A stretch of DNA of 64,000 nt from Nocardia goodfellowii (GCF_017875645.1 NZ_JAGGMR010000001.1:5084001-5148000); one strand, 5' to 3'; counted from the first letter of the stretch, positions 50,029-58,515 are shown. Made by a program: numbers and translations. Notes: generated by a model not told the origin, from the sequence alone.

Positions 50029-50802
50029 CTAGGTCGCAGGGTCCACTCGCTCGATTCTGGTCCAGCCGGTCCAGCCGCGCTGACGGAGTAGCTCTAGGAA
50101 ACGGTGCGCGGCTGGCCAGGTGCCGACAGCCAACGCGTCCGGCAGGTGCACCAGAGACGGTTCGATGTCGCCGCCCAGATAGTCGTCGCCGCGCTCGTCG
50201 GCCAGCCGGCTCAGGTAGTCGGCGATCCGGTCGGCCAAGTCGCCGAGTGTTCGACCGTCCTCCGGGTGGTCGATGACCCGGCCGAGGGTGCGGTAGAAGT
50301 CGATGAGTGGCGGATGGGTGATCTGGTCGCGCTTGCGGGCGATCCATTCCGGGATTCGTTCGGGAGCGTGGGCGGCCAGGGGAATCCAGCCGTCCCGTTC
50401 CACCTCGACGATTCGTTCGTCGATGCCGAGTGACCGCAGGTGGTCGAGGAAGCCGACGACTTCGGCCGGCAGGGCGAGGTTGTCGCCGGCGGCGAGTCGC
50501 GCGATGCGTTCGCGGTGCCGCCGGCGTTCGGCGATCTCGCCGCGCAGTCGCTCGTCGATCTCCTCGATGGCCGCGGCGAACTCGGCCGGTTCGGCTCGCA
50601 GCAACTCCCGGACGCGAGCGAGGGGGACGCCCGCCGCGGCGAGGGTGCGGATCCGGATCAGCTCGACCGCGGCGGCGGCGTCGTAGCTCCGGTAGCCGGA
50701 GCGGTCGCGTTCCGGTTCCGGGAGAAGGCCTTTGGCGTGATAGTGCCGGACCGCGCGCACCGTCACCCCGGCGTAGGACGCCAGCTCGCCGATCGTCATC
50801 AT
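50029..50802 (-). CDS. MerR-family regulator
   Basis: 257 residues. The MerR winged helix is at the N-terminus (MTIGELASYAGVTVRAVRHYHAKGLLPEPERDRSGYRSYDAAAAVELIRIRTLAAAGVPLARVRELL), followed by a coiled-coil dimerisation helix and an effector domain of about 150 residues without Cys metal ligands, so probably a drug- or metabolite-sensing member. It lies 13 nt downstream of the alpha/beta hydrolase gene in the same operon, and convergent with the TetR gene (4-bp gap). Confidence 0.92.
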   Translation of the reverse strand: MMTIGELASYAGVTVRAVRHYHAKGLLPEPERDRSGYRSYDAAAAVELIRIRTLAAAGVPLARVRELLRAEPAEFAAAIEEIDERLRGEIAERRRHRERIARLAAGDNLALPAEVVGFLDHLRSLGIDERIVEVERDGWIPLAAHAPERIPEWIARKRDQITHPPLIDFYRTLGRVIDHPEDGRTLGDLADRIADYLSRLADERGDDYLGGDIEPSLVHLPDALAVGTWPAAHRFLELLRQRGWTGWTRIERVDPAT

Positions 50803-50815
50803 CAGGCCAGTCTTC

Positions 50816-51646
50816 CTAGTTGTGCGCGCGGTCGCTGGGGCGGGCGGGTGTCCGGCAGCTCCGGACGAGCCGCGCGACGTCGGCGGCGTGCGTGACGACC
50901 AGCCCGTGGCCGGCGTCGAGCCAGTGCGTGACGATGTGCGGTTGGTCCCGGACCAGCCGGTCGACGCCGTCCCGCCAGAGTTGATTGTGCCGCGGTATCC
51001 GGCCTTCGCCGCCGGCGCCGGCCATGGCGGTCGACATGATCATGGTGATCGGGCAGTCGACCTTCCGATACCGGTCGAGATGCTCCGCCCGGATTCCGTC
51101 CAGCTCCATGTTGAGCTCGAGTATTTCCGCAGGGGTGAGCGACATTCGGCGCGGCGTCCCCGTCGCGGCTTCGTGCCACGGCGCCGAGCTTTCCCACATC
51201 GCGCGAAACTCCGGCAGATCGACCTGCGTGATGAACGGTTCGGGCAGCGGGTTGGCCCCGTCGATGAGCACCAGCCCCGCGGCGGTTCCGGGATGGTGCG
51301 CCGCGTAGTGCACGATCAGATCCGCGCCGTAGGAGTGACCCGCGAGTATCGGCTTCGTGGACAGCTCGAACCGTTCGAGTTCAGCCACCACGGCCCCGAA
51401 ATCAGCGGCGAACGTCTCGAAGGAATACCGCTCGGCCGCCGTGGAGAGCCCATGGCCGCGCAGGTCGAAGGACACCACTTCGAAATCGTGTCGCAACAGG
51501 TCGATCAGCTCGCGCAATTCCTCCTGCGACGAGGTCAAGCCGGGGCAGAAAAGCAGCGTCGGCCCGTGCCCGCCGCGGGTCACCGGGATCGTGACCCCGT
51601 CATGGTGCACAGTGAACCGTCGAATCGTGTGGTTGTTCGTAGTCAT
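50816..51646 (-). CDS. Alpha/beta hydrolase
   Basis: 276 residues. Oxyanion-side motif LLFCPGLTSSQEELRELIDLL, FDLRGHGLST, nucleophile elbow ILAGHSYGADLIVHYA (Ser in GHSYG), acid Asp in the VLIDGA or later strand, and catalytic His in WLDAGHGLVVTH near the C-terminus. Substrate not predictable; haloperoxidase-like, esterase and epoxide hydrolase roles are open. First gene of a two-gene operon with the MerR regulator, preceded by a dyad in the promoter region. Confidence 0.88.
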   Translation of the reverse strand: MTTNNHTIRRFTVHHDGVTIPVTRGGHGPTLLFCPGLTSSQEELRELIDLLRHDFEVVSFDLRGHGLSTAAERYSFETFAADFGAVVAELERFELSTKPILAGHSYGADLIVHYAAHHPGTAAGLVLIDGANPLPEPFITQVDLPEFRAMWESSAPWHEAATGTPRRMSLTPAEILELNMELDGIRAEHLDRYRKVDCPITMIMSTAMAGAGGEGRIPRHNQLWRDGVDRLVRDQPHIVTHWLDAGHGLVVTHAADVARLVRSCRTPARPSDRAHN

Positions 51647-51662
51647 GCCTCCATGCTGGGGC

Positions 51663-51680
51663 CCTTCCCCTGGGTCAAGG
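51663..51680. promoter_or_regulatory. Imperfect dyad in the hydrolase-merR promoter
   Basis: On the minus strand CCTTGACCCAGGGGAAGG, matching CCTT-N2-CC-N2-GG-N2-AAGG. It overlaps repeated TTGACC hexamers that could be a -35. MerR regulators bind such dyads between -35 and -10. It starts 17 bp upstream of the hydrolase ATG. Confidence 0.4.
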
Positions 51681-51870
51681 TCAAGCCCGCGCTTCCCGCG
51701 GATGGGTGAGACATGAATTCGATTGGGTCACCACTGAATAACGCATTCGGCGGATGGGCACCAGTCCGGCAAATCCTCAGCGTTCGAGCAAAGCCGCTGC
51801 CACACTGACGAAGCCGCGCCGTTCCGGCCGGGCGGCGCCGAAGACCGATCCTCGACAGGAGCGTGATCGC

Positions 51871-52152
51871 ATGTCGCAGCAGCGGAATGAACGCGGATCT
51901 CGAAGCGAGGAAGCGGTGCTGCTGGCCGCGGGGCTAGCGGACGTGGCGCTGAGCCGGATCGGCCCGGTGCTGGAGCGCGCGGTGGGATTGCTACGGCGGT
52001 CGGACCTTCCGGGCCTGGCCCGGGAAGCGGAGACCGACTTGAAGGCGCGCGGCCGGCTGGCGCTGGACCGCAGCACCGTGCTGCCGCCCGCCCACCTGGA
52101 GATCCTCGCGCAGCATGTCGTGGCCCGGGAGACTGGTCCCGATGCCGGCTGA
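51871..52152 (+). CDS. Small protein preceding the polyprenyl synthase, unknown
   Basis: 93 residues from ATG 51871 (AGGAG about 10 nt upstream); an in-frame ATG at 51754 would add a basic, low-complexity extension and is less likely. Predicted largely helical (SEEAVLLAAGLADVALSRIGPVLERAVGLLRRSDLPGLAREAE). It overlaps the polyprenyl synthase gene by 11 nt, so the two are translationally linked; it may be an accessory or regulatory subunit. No family recognised. Confidence 0.6.
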   Translation: MSQQRNERGSRSEEAVLLAAGLADVALSRIGPVLERAVGLLRRSDLPGLAREAETDLKARGRLALDRSTVLPPAHLEILAQHVVARETGPDAG

Positions 52153-53191
52153 CCGGTACGACGCCCGCGTCTTCAAGGCACGCGTGGACGAAGTACTCGG
52201 CGAATTCGTCGGGCGGGAACGTGACCAGTTGCTCGACATCGATCCACGATTGGGTCCGGTGGCCGAGCAGCTGGTGTCGGCAAGCGGTCAGGGCAAGCGG
52301 TTTCGAGCGGCGTTCTGCTATTGGGGCTGGCGCGCGGCCGGGCAACCGGACAGCGACGCCTTCCTCCGGGCCGCCGCGGCATTGGAATTGGTGCACGCGG
52401 CGGCGAGCGTGCACGACGACATCATCGACGACAGTCCGCTGCGGCACGGCCGGCCGACCGCGCACGTCGCGCTGCACGCACCGCCGCGCCGGACAGTCGA
52501 CACGGAGCAGACCGGCAAGGCGCTGGCCATGCTGGTCGGTGATCTGCTGATGGCGCTGGCCGGTCAGATGTTCGTGACCAGCGGCCTGCCCGCCGCCTAC
52601 CTGTCGCGGGCGCGCCCGCTGTGGGCGGTGCTGGCCCGCGAACTCATCGCCGGCGAATGCCTCGAGATCCTGTGCACGGGCGCGGTCCCGGACGTCGCCG
52701 AGTCGCTGAAGGTCGTGCGCTACAAGACGGCGAAATACACCGTCGAACAACCGCTGCTGATCGGGGGCGCGCTCGGCGGTGCGAATGACCGGATGCGAAA
52801 AGCATTCTCCGCGTACGGTTTACCACTGGGGGAGGCCTTCCAGCTGCGCGACGATCTGCTCGGCCTGTTCGGTGACCGAGCCAGCACCGGCAAGGCGAAT
52901 CTCGACGACCTGCGCGGCCGCCGCCCCACCGCCCTGCTCGCCGAAACCTGGCGGGCCGCCGACCGCGCGCAGCGGGAACGACTGACGTGGCTGCTCAACC
53001 GGAGCGAACCCGACGATACGACCCTGGGTGAACTGCGCGAGCTGATGACCCGGGTGGGCGCGCCCGCGCGGATCGAGCAGATGATCACCGCCCGGGTCGA
53101 GGAGGCCACGGGGGCACTGACCGATCTGCCCGCGCCCGCCGCGCACGCGCTGACCGAGCTCGCGCGCGCCGCGACCACGCGCCGCTACTGA
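52142..53191 (+). CDS. Polyprenyl diphosphate synthase
   Basis: 349 residues, trans-isoprenyl diphosphate synthase fold. First Asp-rich motif VHDDIIDDSPLRHGRPTAH (D-D-x-x-D-D), GKRFRAAFCYWGW substrate lysine/arginine region, and second motif FQLRDDLLGLFGD with K-T-A-K-Y upstream. It condenses isopentenyl diphosphate onto allylic diphosphates; the chain length cannot be read confidently. The adjacent oxygenase of the MpaB/rubber-oxygenase family suggests a pathway in which a prenyl chain is built and then oxidatively cleaved. Confidence 0.93.
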   Translation: MPADRYDARVFKARVDEVLGEFVGRERDQLLDIDPRLGPVAEQLVSASGQGKRFRAAFCYWGWRAAGQPDSDAFLRAAAALELVHAAASVHDDIIDDSPLRHGRPTAHVALHAPPRRTVDTEQTGKALAMLVGDLLMALAGQMFVTSGLPAAYLSRARPLWAVLARELIAGECLEILCTGAVPDVAESLKVVRYKTAKYTVEQPLLIGGALGGANDRMRKAFSAYGLPLGEAFQLRDDLLGLFGDRASTGKANLDDLRGRRPTALLAETWRAADRAQRERLTWLLNRSEPDDTTLGELRELMTRVGAPARIEQMITARVEEATGALTDLPAPAAHALTELARAATTRRY

Positions 53192-53221
53192 TCCACCGCG
53201 TCACCGACACAAGGAGTTTCG

Positions 53222-54388
53222 ATGACCTACACCAAGTCCTCGATGGACGCGCTGCGCCGCCACGGCGACGAACTCGCCGATGCCACCGTGGCCACCCTGT
53301 TCGAGCGCGGCGAGGTGGGCAAGTTCAACACCCTCATGCGTTACGTCTCCACCGCGGGCGCACCGTTACCCGACGGCCTGCCCGAGGTCGCCCGGGAATA
53401 TCTACACGTCACCGCGAGCCCGCCCGCCTGGGTGGATTGGGAGGAGATGGAAAAGGCCCGGCTGTTCTTCATCGACAACAACGTGCACATCTCCACCGCG
53501 TTGTCCTTCGCGTCCATGCCCGCCTGCTATGTCCTGCCGCCGGTCGCGAAACTGCTCTCGGCCACCCATTCGCTGGAGTATCCGTCCAAGCGGATGGCCG
53601 AGACCGGGCAGTTCACCGTCTATCTCATGCAGCCCGACGCCTTCGAAGCCGGTAGCCGGTTCATTCCGGCAGTGCAGAAGGTGCGGTTGCTGCACGCGGC
53701 GATCCGGCACCATCTGGCTCGCGAGAACCGCTGGGACATCGAGACTTCGGGCACGCCGATCTGCCAGGAGGACATGATCGGCGGCCAGATGCTGTTCTCC
53801 ATCCTGGTGCTCGACAGCCTGCACCGGCTGAACATTCACATGAGCGTGGACGGCGCCGAAGCGTATTTCTATGCCTGGCGGGTGGTGGGCGCCATGCTCG
53901 GCGTCGACCAGGCGCACGCGCCCGCGGATATGGCCGCCGCGCGGCAGTTCCTCGACCTCTACATGATTCGGCACATGGGTCCCAGCCCGGAGGGCGTGCG
54001 GCTCACCCGCCAACTCATCGACCTCTACGAGGAGGTCGTCCCGGGCACCTTCTTCGACCCGGTGGTCGCCGCGCTGATCCGCTACCTGATCGGCGACACC
54101 TGTGCCGACTGGCTCGACGTGCCGCGCACCGCCTGGGACACCGCCGTCAAAACCGTTCCTGCGCTGCTCGGCGTCCTGGAAACCATCGAGGACAGTTCAC
54201 CCATGGGCGAATGGGCACTGGATCGTCTCGGCCACCTCACCACCTGGTTCGAACTCAGCTCGCTCACCCGCGGCCGCGTCATGCACTACGCCATCCCGGA
54301 AGAACTCAAACCCGCCTTCGGCATCTCCTCGGCGGCGTCGCGCACCCGCCGCTGGACCCCACCGGAGCCCACCATCGCCACCCCCTGA
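53222..54388 (+). CDS. MpaB/Lcp-family oxygenase (DUF2236)
   Basis: 388 residues. DUF2236 core: LPEVAREYLHVTASPPAWVDWEEMEKARLFF, then KVRLLHAAIRHHLARENRWD, whose R-x-x-H-A-x-x-R pattern is the heme-binding helix of this family, and INQEDM-like ICQEDMIGGQMLFSILVLDSLHRLNI. Latex-clearing protein (Lcp) and fungal MpaB cleave C=C bonds of polyisoprene and of a farnesyl chain, respectively. There is no signal peptide, so it should act inside the cell, unlike secreted Lcp. It starts 30 nt after the polyprenyl synthase gene, so a prenyl substrate is likely. Confidence 0.88.
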   Translation: MTYTKSSMDALRRHGDELADATVATLFERGEVGKFNTLMRYVSTAGAPLPDGLPEVAREYLHVTASPPAWVDWEEMEKARLFFIDNNVHISTALSFASMPACYVLPPVAKLLSATHSLEYPSKRMAETGQFTVYLMQPDAFEAGSRFIPAVQKVRLLHAAIRHHLARENRWDIETSGTPICQEDMIGGQMLFSILVLDSLHRLNIHMSVDGAEAYFYAWRVVGAMLGVDQAHAPADMAAARQFLDLYMIRHMGPSPEGVRLTRQLIDLYEEVVPGTFFDPVVAALIRYLIGDTCADWLDVPRTAWDTAVKTVPALLGVLETIEDSSPMGEWALDRLGHLTTWFELSSLTRGRVMHYAIPEELKPAFGISSAASRTRRWTPPEPTIATP

Positions 54389-54393
54389 CCGAT

Positions 54394-54422
54394 CGAATCG
54401 TGAACGCCGCGGTAACGATTCG
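54394..54422 (+). terminator. Inverted repeat after the oxygenase gene
   Basis: CGAATCGT (54394-54401) pairs with ACGATTCG (54415-54422) across a 13-nt loop, 5 nt past the stop codon. The 8-bp stem has no U-run; it could be a weak terminator or an RNA-end stabiliser. Confidence 0.4.
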
Positions 54423-54502
54423 GCGGCCCGGCCGAATGATAAGGAGCACTTGCTATTTGGTTGGGTTCGGTGGTGCCGCCGTGCGGCGGCAAGAAGAGGT
54501 GG

Positions 54503-55075
54503 ATGATGCGAAACGGTCCTCGATTACGGGCGATGCCGGGCCTGCTGTTGGCCCTGATAGCCGCGGTGCTGGCCGTAACCGCGTGCACGTCGGAGAAATC
54601 CGGTTCCGCGGCGCCGGCTTCGAGCTCGGTGACCAAGACCTCGGCCTCGGCGACACCGACCACGACGACGAATCCGCCTGTGGCGCCGGATGTTCCGACG
54701 GCGGAGCCCAGCAGTCCGGGTGATCGAGCACCCAGCGCGGCGCCGCAGCCGGTGGCGACAGCGCCCGGTACGGACAACTGCGGACCGGGTACCTGCGGTA
54801 ATCCGGTCCCCACCACGCCGCCCGGCGGCGGAACCGACGAATGCGGGATCATCGTCTGCGGCGAGTGGCAGAAATGCACGGACCGGCTGGACTACACCGG
54901 TGACCCGCGCTCGGTCGACGAGATCAACGGCCTGGAGACGGACGGCAGGTGCCCGTTGCCGATCGCGGCCACGAGCACCAGTTCGCCGACCGAACCGCCC
55001 GCGACCACGGTGACCACCACGTCCGAAGCGCCGCCGACCGAGACCACGACGGCTGCTCCGACCACTACGCAGTAG
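54503..55075 (+). CDS. Thr/Pro-rich lipoprotein with six mature cysteines, unknown
   Basis: 190 residues. Signal sequence with lipobox V-T-A-C (Cys28), then a Ser/Thr/Pro-rich linker (about 30-80), a compact Cys-rich segment of about 60 residues (DNCGPGTCGNP ... DECGIIVCGEWQKCTDR ... GRCPLP; six Cys, probably three disulfides) and a second Thr/Pro-rich tail to the end. The low-complexity flanks look like cell-wall spacers, possibly glycosylated. GAGG precedes the two ATG codons at 54503 and 54506. No known family; the Cys-rich core resembles a small binding knot. Confidence 0.75.
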   Translation: MMRNGPRLRAMPGLLLALIAAVLAVTACTSEKSGSAAPASSSVTKTSASATPTTTTNPPVAPDVPTAEPSSPGDRAPSAAPQPVATAPGTDNCGPGTCGNPVPTTPPGGGTDECGIIVCGEWQKCTDRLDYTGDPRSVDEINGLETDGRCPLPIAATSTSSPTEPPATTVTTTSEAPPTETTTAAPTTTQ

Positions 55076-55087
55076 GTTTCGGGGACA

Positions 55088-55120
55088 ACTGGCCGGTCCG
55101 GATCATCCGGGCCGGCCAGT
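55088..55120. terminator. Bidirectional terminator between convergent genes
   Basis: ACTGGCCGGTCCGGAT (55088-55103) pairs with ATCCGGGCCGGCCAGT (55105-55120), a 16-bp stem with one G-U pair, in the 50-bp gap between the lipoprotein stop and the DDN-like gene stop. Confidence 0.8.
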
Positions 55121-55125
55121 GTCGT

Positions 55126-55578
55126 TCAGCGGGGTTCGAGCACTACGACAGCGGTCTCGGACGAGCGGCGGGCAGCGAAACCGTCCAGGTCGCTGTCGAT
55201 TTCGCGCCACCTCGCCCACAACCGGTCCCGTTCCGCGCCGGTGGCGGCGTGCCCGCGCACCGCCCGTGAACCGCCCTTCAGGTCGAGCGTGGCGTCCGGT
55301 CGCGCCTGGAGGTTGAGCCACCACGCCGGTTCCCCTTCACCCCAGCCGTTCATCGCGAGGGTCACCAAGTTCGCCCCGTCCTCGAAATAGCCGAGCATCA
55401 CACTGCGCGGCTGACCGGTGCGGCGTCCTACCGTGGTGAGCCGCATCGTCCCCCAGTGGGTCCGGTCTTTGGGCTGTCCCAGCCCGACCCTGCCGCCGGT
55501 GACGCGGTAGAGCGCCCGATGGGTGTACCAGGCGAGAACGATGAACCAGCGGGGCGGGACATAAGGCTTGCGCGACAT
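55126..55578 (-). CDS. Nitroreductase/DDN-family deazaflavin-dependent protein
   Basis: 150 residues. Typical of the F420-dependent quinone/nitro-reductase (Ddn) family: YRVTGGRVGLG, MRLTTVGRRTGQPRSVMLGYFEDGANLVTLAMNGWGEGEPAWWLNLQARPDATLDLKGGSRAVRG. Related proteins bind reduced F420 or heme-like cofactors and reduce quinones or fatty acids. The longer upstream frame overlaps the AhpD-like gene on the other strand and is rejected. Single-gene unit, divergent from 55750. Confidence 0.9.
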   Translation of the reverse strand: MSRKPYVPPRWFIVLAWYTHRALYRVTGGRVGLGQPKDRTHWGTMRLTTVGRRTGQPRSVMLGYFEDGANLVTLAMNGWGEGEPAWWLNLQARPDATLDLKGGSRAVRGHAATGAERDRLWARWREIDSDLDGFAARRSSETAVVVLEPR

Positions 55579-55749
55579 GACATCACTGTCCGCCGCCGCG
55601 GTCGCGCGCACATCCGGGTGACCCCCGATTCCAGCCCTGAATTCGGCGTGACCGCCCTCACACTCCGGACCTGTCACGTTCGGCGACCGCCGATTGTCTC
55701 CAGTACAGCTGCCGCCGAACCGAGCGGCACCGAGAGTAGGGACAAGGCA

Positions 55750-56223
55750 ATGGAACCGCGCATCAACCTCTTCGACAGCGAGATCGCCGCCAAGGTCGTC
55801 AAGCGCCTCGCCAACGCGCATCAGGTCTATGTGGGAGGTCCGGTACCGAACTCCACCCTGCATCTGCTCGAGATCCGGGCCAGCCAGATCAACGGTTGCG
55901 GCTTCTGCGTCGACATGCACACCAAAGACGCTGCCGCCGAAGGCGAAACCTCGTTGCGGCTGAACCTGGTGGCGGCCTGGCGCGAGGCCACCGTGTTCAC
56001 CGACGCCGAGCGCGCCGCGCTGGCGCTCGCCGAGGAGGGTACCCGGCTGGCCGATGCCCATCAGGGCGTCAGCGACCACACCTGGGAACAGGTTCGCAAA
56101 CACTACGACGACGAACAGATCGCCACGCTGTTCTCCGCGATCGCGCTGATCAACGCGTTCAACCGGCTCAATGTCATGGCACAAACCCCCGCCGGTGGTT
56201 ATCAGCCCGGCATGTTCCACTGA
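55750..56223 (+). CDS. Carboxymuconolactone decarboxylase/AhpD-like peroxidase family protein
   Basis: 157 residues. The AhpD core ISQINGCGFCVDMHTKDA-type helix carries the redox pair Cys50-x-x-Cys53 and His57 of the E-x11-CxxC-x3-H motif, which supports peroxidase or disulfide reductase activity rather than lactone decarboxylation. An all-helical protein of the usual length. Divergent from the DDN-like gene across 171 bp. Probably part of oxidative defence. Confidence 0.9.
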   Translation: MEPRINLFDSEIAAKVVKRLANAHQVYVGGPVPNSTLHLLEIRASQINGCGFCVDMHTKDAAAEGETSLRLNLVAAWREATVFTDAERAALALAEEGTRLADAHQGVSDHTWEQVRKHYDDEQIATLFSAIALINAFNRLNVMAQTPAGGYQPGMFH

Positions 56224-56318
56224 AAAGGCGGGGAAAACGCCGGAATCATCCTCGGTGAACAGCGTCCGTCGCTCTACCATTCCGCCCAGGACGAAAACAA
56301 ACACCGAAAAGGAGTGGC

Positions 56319-56471
56319 ATGCGTTACGCACGGATGTTCGCGATCAGTGGTGTGGTTTCGGTTCTGATGACGGCAATCGGTCTCGCGCTCGCCGAAGCGG
56401 AGGCCGCACCCCTTTCCGATCGGAGCTGCGCGTACGTCTTCGCGTGCGCGCAGCCCGAATCGGCGCGTTGA
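56319..56471 (+). CDS. Secreted 50-residue peptide with two cysteines
   Basis: Short open frame with AAAGGAG (56308-56314) 4 nt before ATG. It encodes a Sec signal peptide (basic start, hydrophobic VVSVLMTAIGLALA, likely cleavage around AEA/APL) and a mature part of only about 20 residues with two Cys (SCAYVFAC) that could form a disulfide loop. TACCAT at 56274-56279 may be its -10. It lies 73 nt upstream of the M20 peptidase gene on the same strand. No known family. Confidence 0.6.
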   Translation: MRYARMFAISGVVSVLMTAIGLALAEAEAAPLSDRSCAYVFACAQPESAR

Positions 56472-56544
56472 CCGACTGGTTTCCCGCGCCGGGCCGGAGG
56501 GGGAGCGCGGGCGCCGCGTCCACCTCGGATGGTAGGAAAGGGGC

Positions 56545-57906
56545 GTGTCCGCAAACGGTGAACGTCCCGAATCCCCCGGCAGGTCTCGCGCGGTAGCGGA
56601 GGTGGTCGAGTTGGTCAGCGCGCTGATCAGATTCGACACCTCCAACACCGGCGAGTTGGCGACGACCAAGGGCGAGCGCGAGTGTGCGCAGTGGGTGGCC
56701 GATCAGCTGCAACAGGTGGGCTACACCACCGAGTACGTCGAGTCCGGGCAGCCGGGCCGCGGCAATGTCTTCGCGCGGTTGGCGGGCGCCGATCCCGGTC
56801 GCGGCGCGCTGCTCATGCACGGTCACCTCGACGTGGTGCCCGCCGAGGCCTCCGATTGGAGCGTGCACCCGTTCTCCGGCGCGGTCCGCGACGGCTACGT
56901 CTGGGGCCGCGGCGCGATCGACATGAAGGACATGGTCGGCATGATGCTGGCCATCGCCCGCCAATTCAAGGTCGAAGGCACTGTCCCGCCGCGCGATATC
57001 GTCTTCGCGTTCCTGGCCGACGAGGAGGCCGGCGGCAAGTGGGGGGCGCAGTGGCTGGTGGACAACCGGCCCGACCTGTTCGAGGGTGTCACCGAGGCCG
57101 TCGGAGAGGTCGGCGGGTTCTCGCTGACCGTCCCGCGCCCGGACGGCACCGAGCGCCGCCTGTATCTGGTCGAAACCGCCGAAAAGGGTTTGGGCTGGAT
57201 GCGGTTGCGCGCCAAGGCCCGCGCCGGGCACGGCTCCTTTTTGCACGAGGACAATGCGGTCACCATTCTCGCCGACGCGGTGGCCCGCCTCGGTAAGCAC
57301 ACTTTTCCGCTGGTGATCTCGGATTCGGTAGCGGAATTCCTGGCGGCGGTGGCCGAGGAAACGGGTCTGCGATTCGATCCGCACAGTCCCGATATCGAAG
57401 GTCAACTCGCCAAACTCGGCACCATTTCCCGCATTATCGGCGCCACCCTGCGCGATACCGCGAATCCGACCATGCTCAATGCCGGATACAAGGCCAATGT
57501 CATCCCGCAGACGGCCGAAGCCGTGGTCGACTGCCGGGTGGTGCCGGGCCGCCAGGCCGCGTTCGAACGCGAAGTCGACGAACTCATCGGCCCGGACGTG
57601 CAGCGCGAGTGGATCACCAAGCTCGATTCCTACGAGACCACCTTCGACGGCCACCTGGTCGACGCCATGAACGACGCGATCCTGGCGCACGATCCACAGG
57701 GCCGCACCGTGCCCTACATGCTCTCCGGCGGCACCGACGCGAAAGCCTTCGCCCGCTTGGGTATTCGCTGCTTCGGATTCGCGCCGTTGCAGCTGCCGCC
57801 CGATCTGGACTTCAGTGCCCTGTTCCACGGCGTGGACGAGCGGGTTCCGGTGGCCGCGCTCGAATTCGGCACCCGGGTACTGGAACACTTCCTGTTGCAC
57901 AGCTGA
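56545..57906 (+). CDS. M20-family metallopeptidase
   Basis: 453 residues from GTG 56545. M20 signatures: LLMHGHLDVVPAEASDWSVHPFSG (zinc His and catalytic Asp), WGRGAIDMKDMVGMMLAI (bridging Asp), FAFLADEEAGGKWGAQWL (Glu pair), dimerisation domain with NAVTILADAVARL, and PYMLSGGTDAKAFARLGIRCFGFAPL with the C-terminal LFHGVDERVPV zinc His. Cytoplasmic dipeptidase or aminoacylase-like hydrolase, the actinobacterial ArgE/DapE/carboxypeptidase G2-type group. Exact substrate unknown. Confidence 0.95.
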   Translation: MSANGERPESPGRSRAVAEVVELVSALIRFDTSNTGELATTKGERECAQWVADQLQQVGYTTEYVESGQPGRGNVFARLAGADPGRGALLMHGHLDVVPAEASDWSVHPFSGAVRDGYVWGRGAIDMKDMVGMMLAIARQFKVEGTVPPRDIVFAFLADEEAGGKWGAQWLVDNRPDLFEGVTEAVGEVGGFSLTVPRPDGTERRLYLVETAEKGLGWMRLRAKARAGHGSFLHEDNAVTILADAVARLGKHTFPLVISDSVAEFLAAVAEETGLRFDPHSPDIEGQLAKLGTISRIIGATLRDTANPTMLNAGYKANVIPQTAEAVVDCRVVPGRQAAFEREVDELIGPDVQREWITKLDSYETTFDGHLVDAMNDAILAHDPQGRTVPYMLSGGTDAKAFARLGIRCFGFAPLQLPPDLDFSALFHGVDERVPVAALEFGTRVLEHFLLHS

Positions 57907-57930
57907 TGTCATCGAAGTAGAAGGGGAACC

Positions 57931-58458
57931 ATGAGCTACAACCCGTACGACGCGCTCCCGCAGGTACCGAGCTTCACCGTCACCTCCGCCGATATCGAGG
58001 ACGGCGGCACCCTGGGCAACGATCAGGTCAGTGATGTCCTGGGCGCCGGGGGCAAAGACCTCTCCCCGCAATTGTCCTGGTCCGGATTCCCCGCGGAGAC
58101 AAAGAGTTTCGCGGTCACCGTCTACGATCCGGACGCTCCGACCGCGTCGGGTTTCTGGCACTGGGCCGTCGCGAATATCCCGGCCGGCACCACCGAACTG
58201 GCCGCCGGCGCGGGCAGCAAGGGCGGCAGCCTGCCCGAGGGCGCGCTGAACCTGCGCAATGACGCCGGTTTCCCCGGCTTCGTCGGCGCGGCGCCGCCGC
58301 AAGGCCACGGCCCGCACCGGTACTTCGTCGTGGTGCACGCGGTCGACGTCGAGAAGCTCGATATCGACGAGAACTCCAGCCCGGCGGTGCTCGGGTTCAA
58401 CCTGTTCTTCCACACCCTGGGCCGTGCGACCCTGATCGGGCAGTACGAGATCAAGTGA
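57931..58458 (+). CDS. YbhB/YbcL-type PEBP (Raf kinase inhibitor-like) protein
   Basis: 175 residues. PEBP motifs [19 protein letters not shown] and [13 protein letters not shown]; the N-terminal segment [12 protein letters not shown] is also typical. Bacterial PEBPs bind small anionic ligands, and their role is mostly unknown. It follows the M20 gene by 24 nt with a good AGGGGAA site (AGAAGGGGAACC before ATG), so the two are probably cotranscribed. A strong terminator follows. Confidence 0.93.
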   Translation: MSYNPYDALPQVPSFTVTSADIEDGGTLGNDQVSDVLGAGGKDLSPQLSWSGFPAETKSFAVTVYDPDAPTASGFWHWAVANIPAGTTELAAGAGSKGGSLPEGALNLRNDAGFPGFVGAAPPQGHGPHRYFVVVHAVDVEKLDIDENSSPAVLGFNLFFHTLGRATLIGQYEIK

Positions 58459-58463
58459 GACCG

Positions 58464-58506
58464 AACGACGGTGGCCCCGGGCGAAATGCCCGGGGCCACC
58501 GTCGTT
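58464..58506. terminator. Strong bidirectional terminator
   Basis: Perfect 19-bp stem AACGACGGTGGCCCCGGGC (58464-58482) with its complement (58488-58506) around a GAAAT loop; AA on one side and TTT on the other give a short U-run in both directions. It lies between the stops of the convergent PEBP and acyl-CoA ligase genes. Confidence 0.93.
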
Positions 58507-58515
58507 TCCGGCGAA

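Noticed and set aside
54778..54952. Cys-rich segment of the lipoprotein as a lanthipeptide or RiPP precursor core
   Set aside because: It sits inside a lipoprotein with a lipobox and no RiPP-modifying enzyme is nearby.
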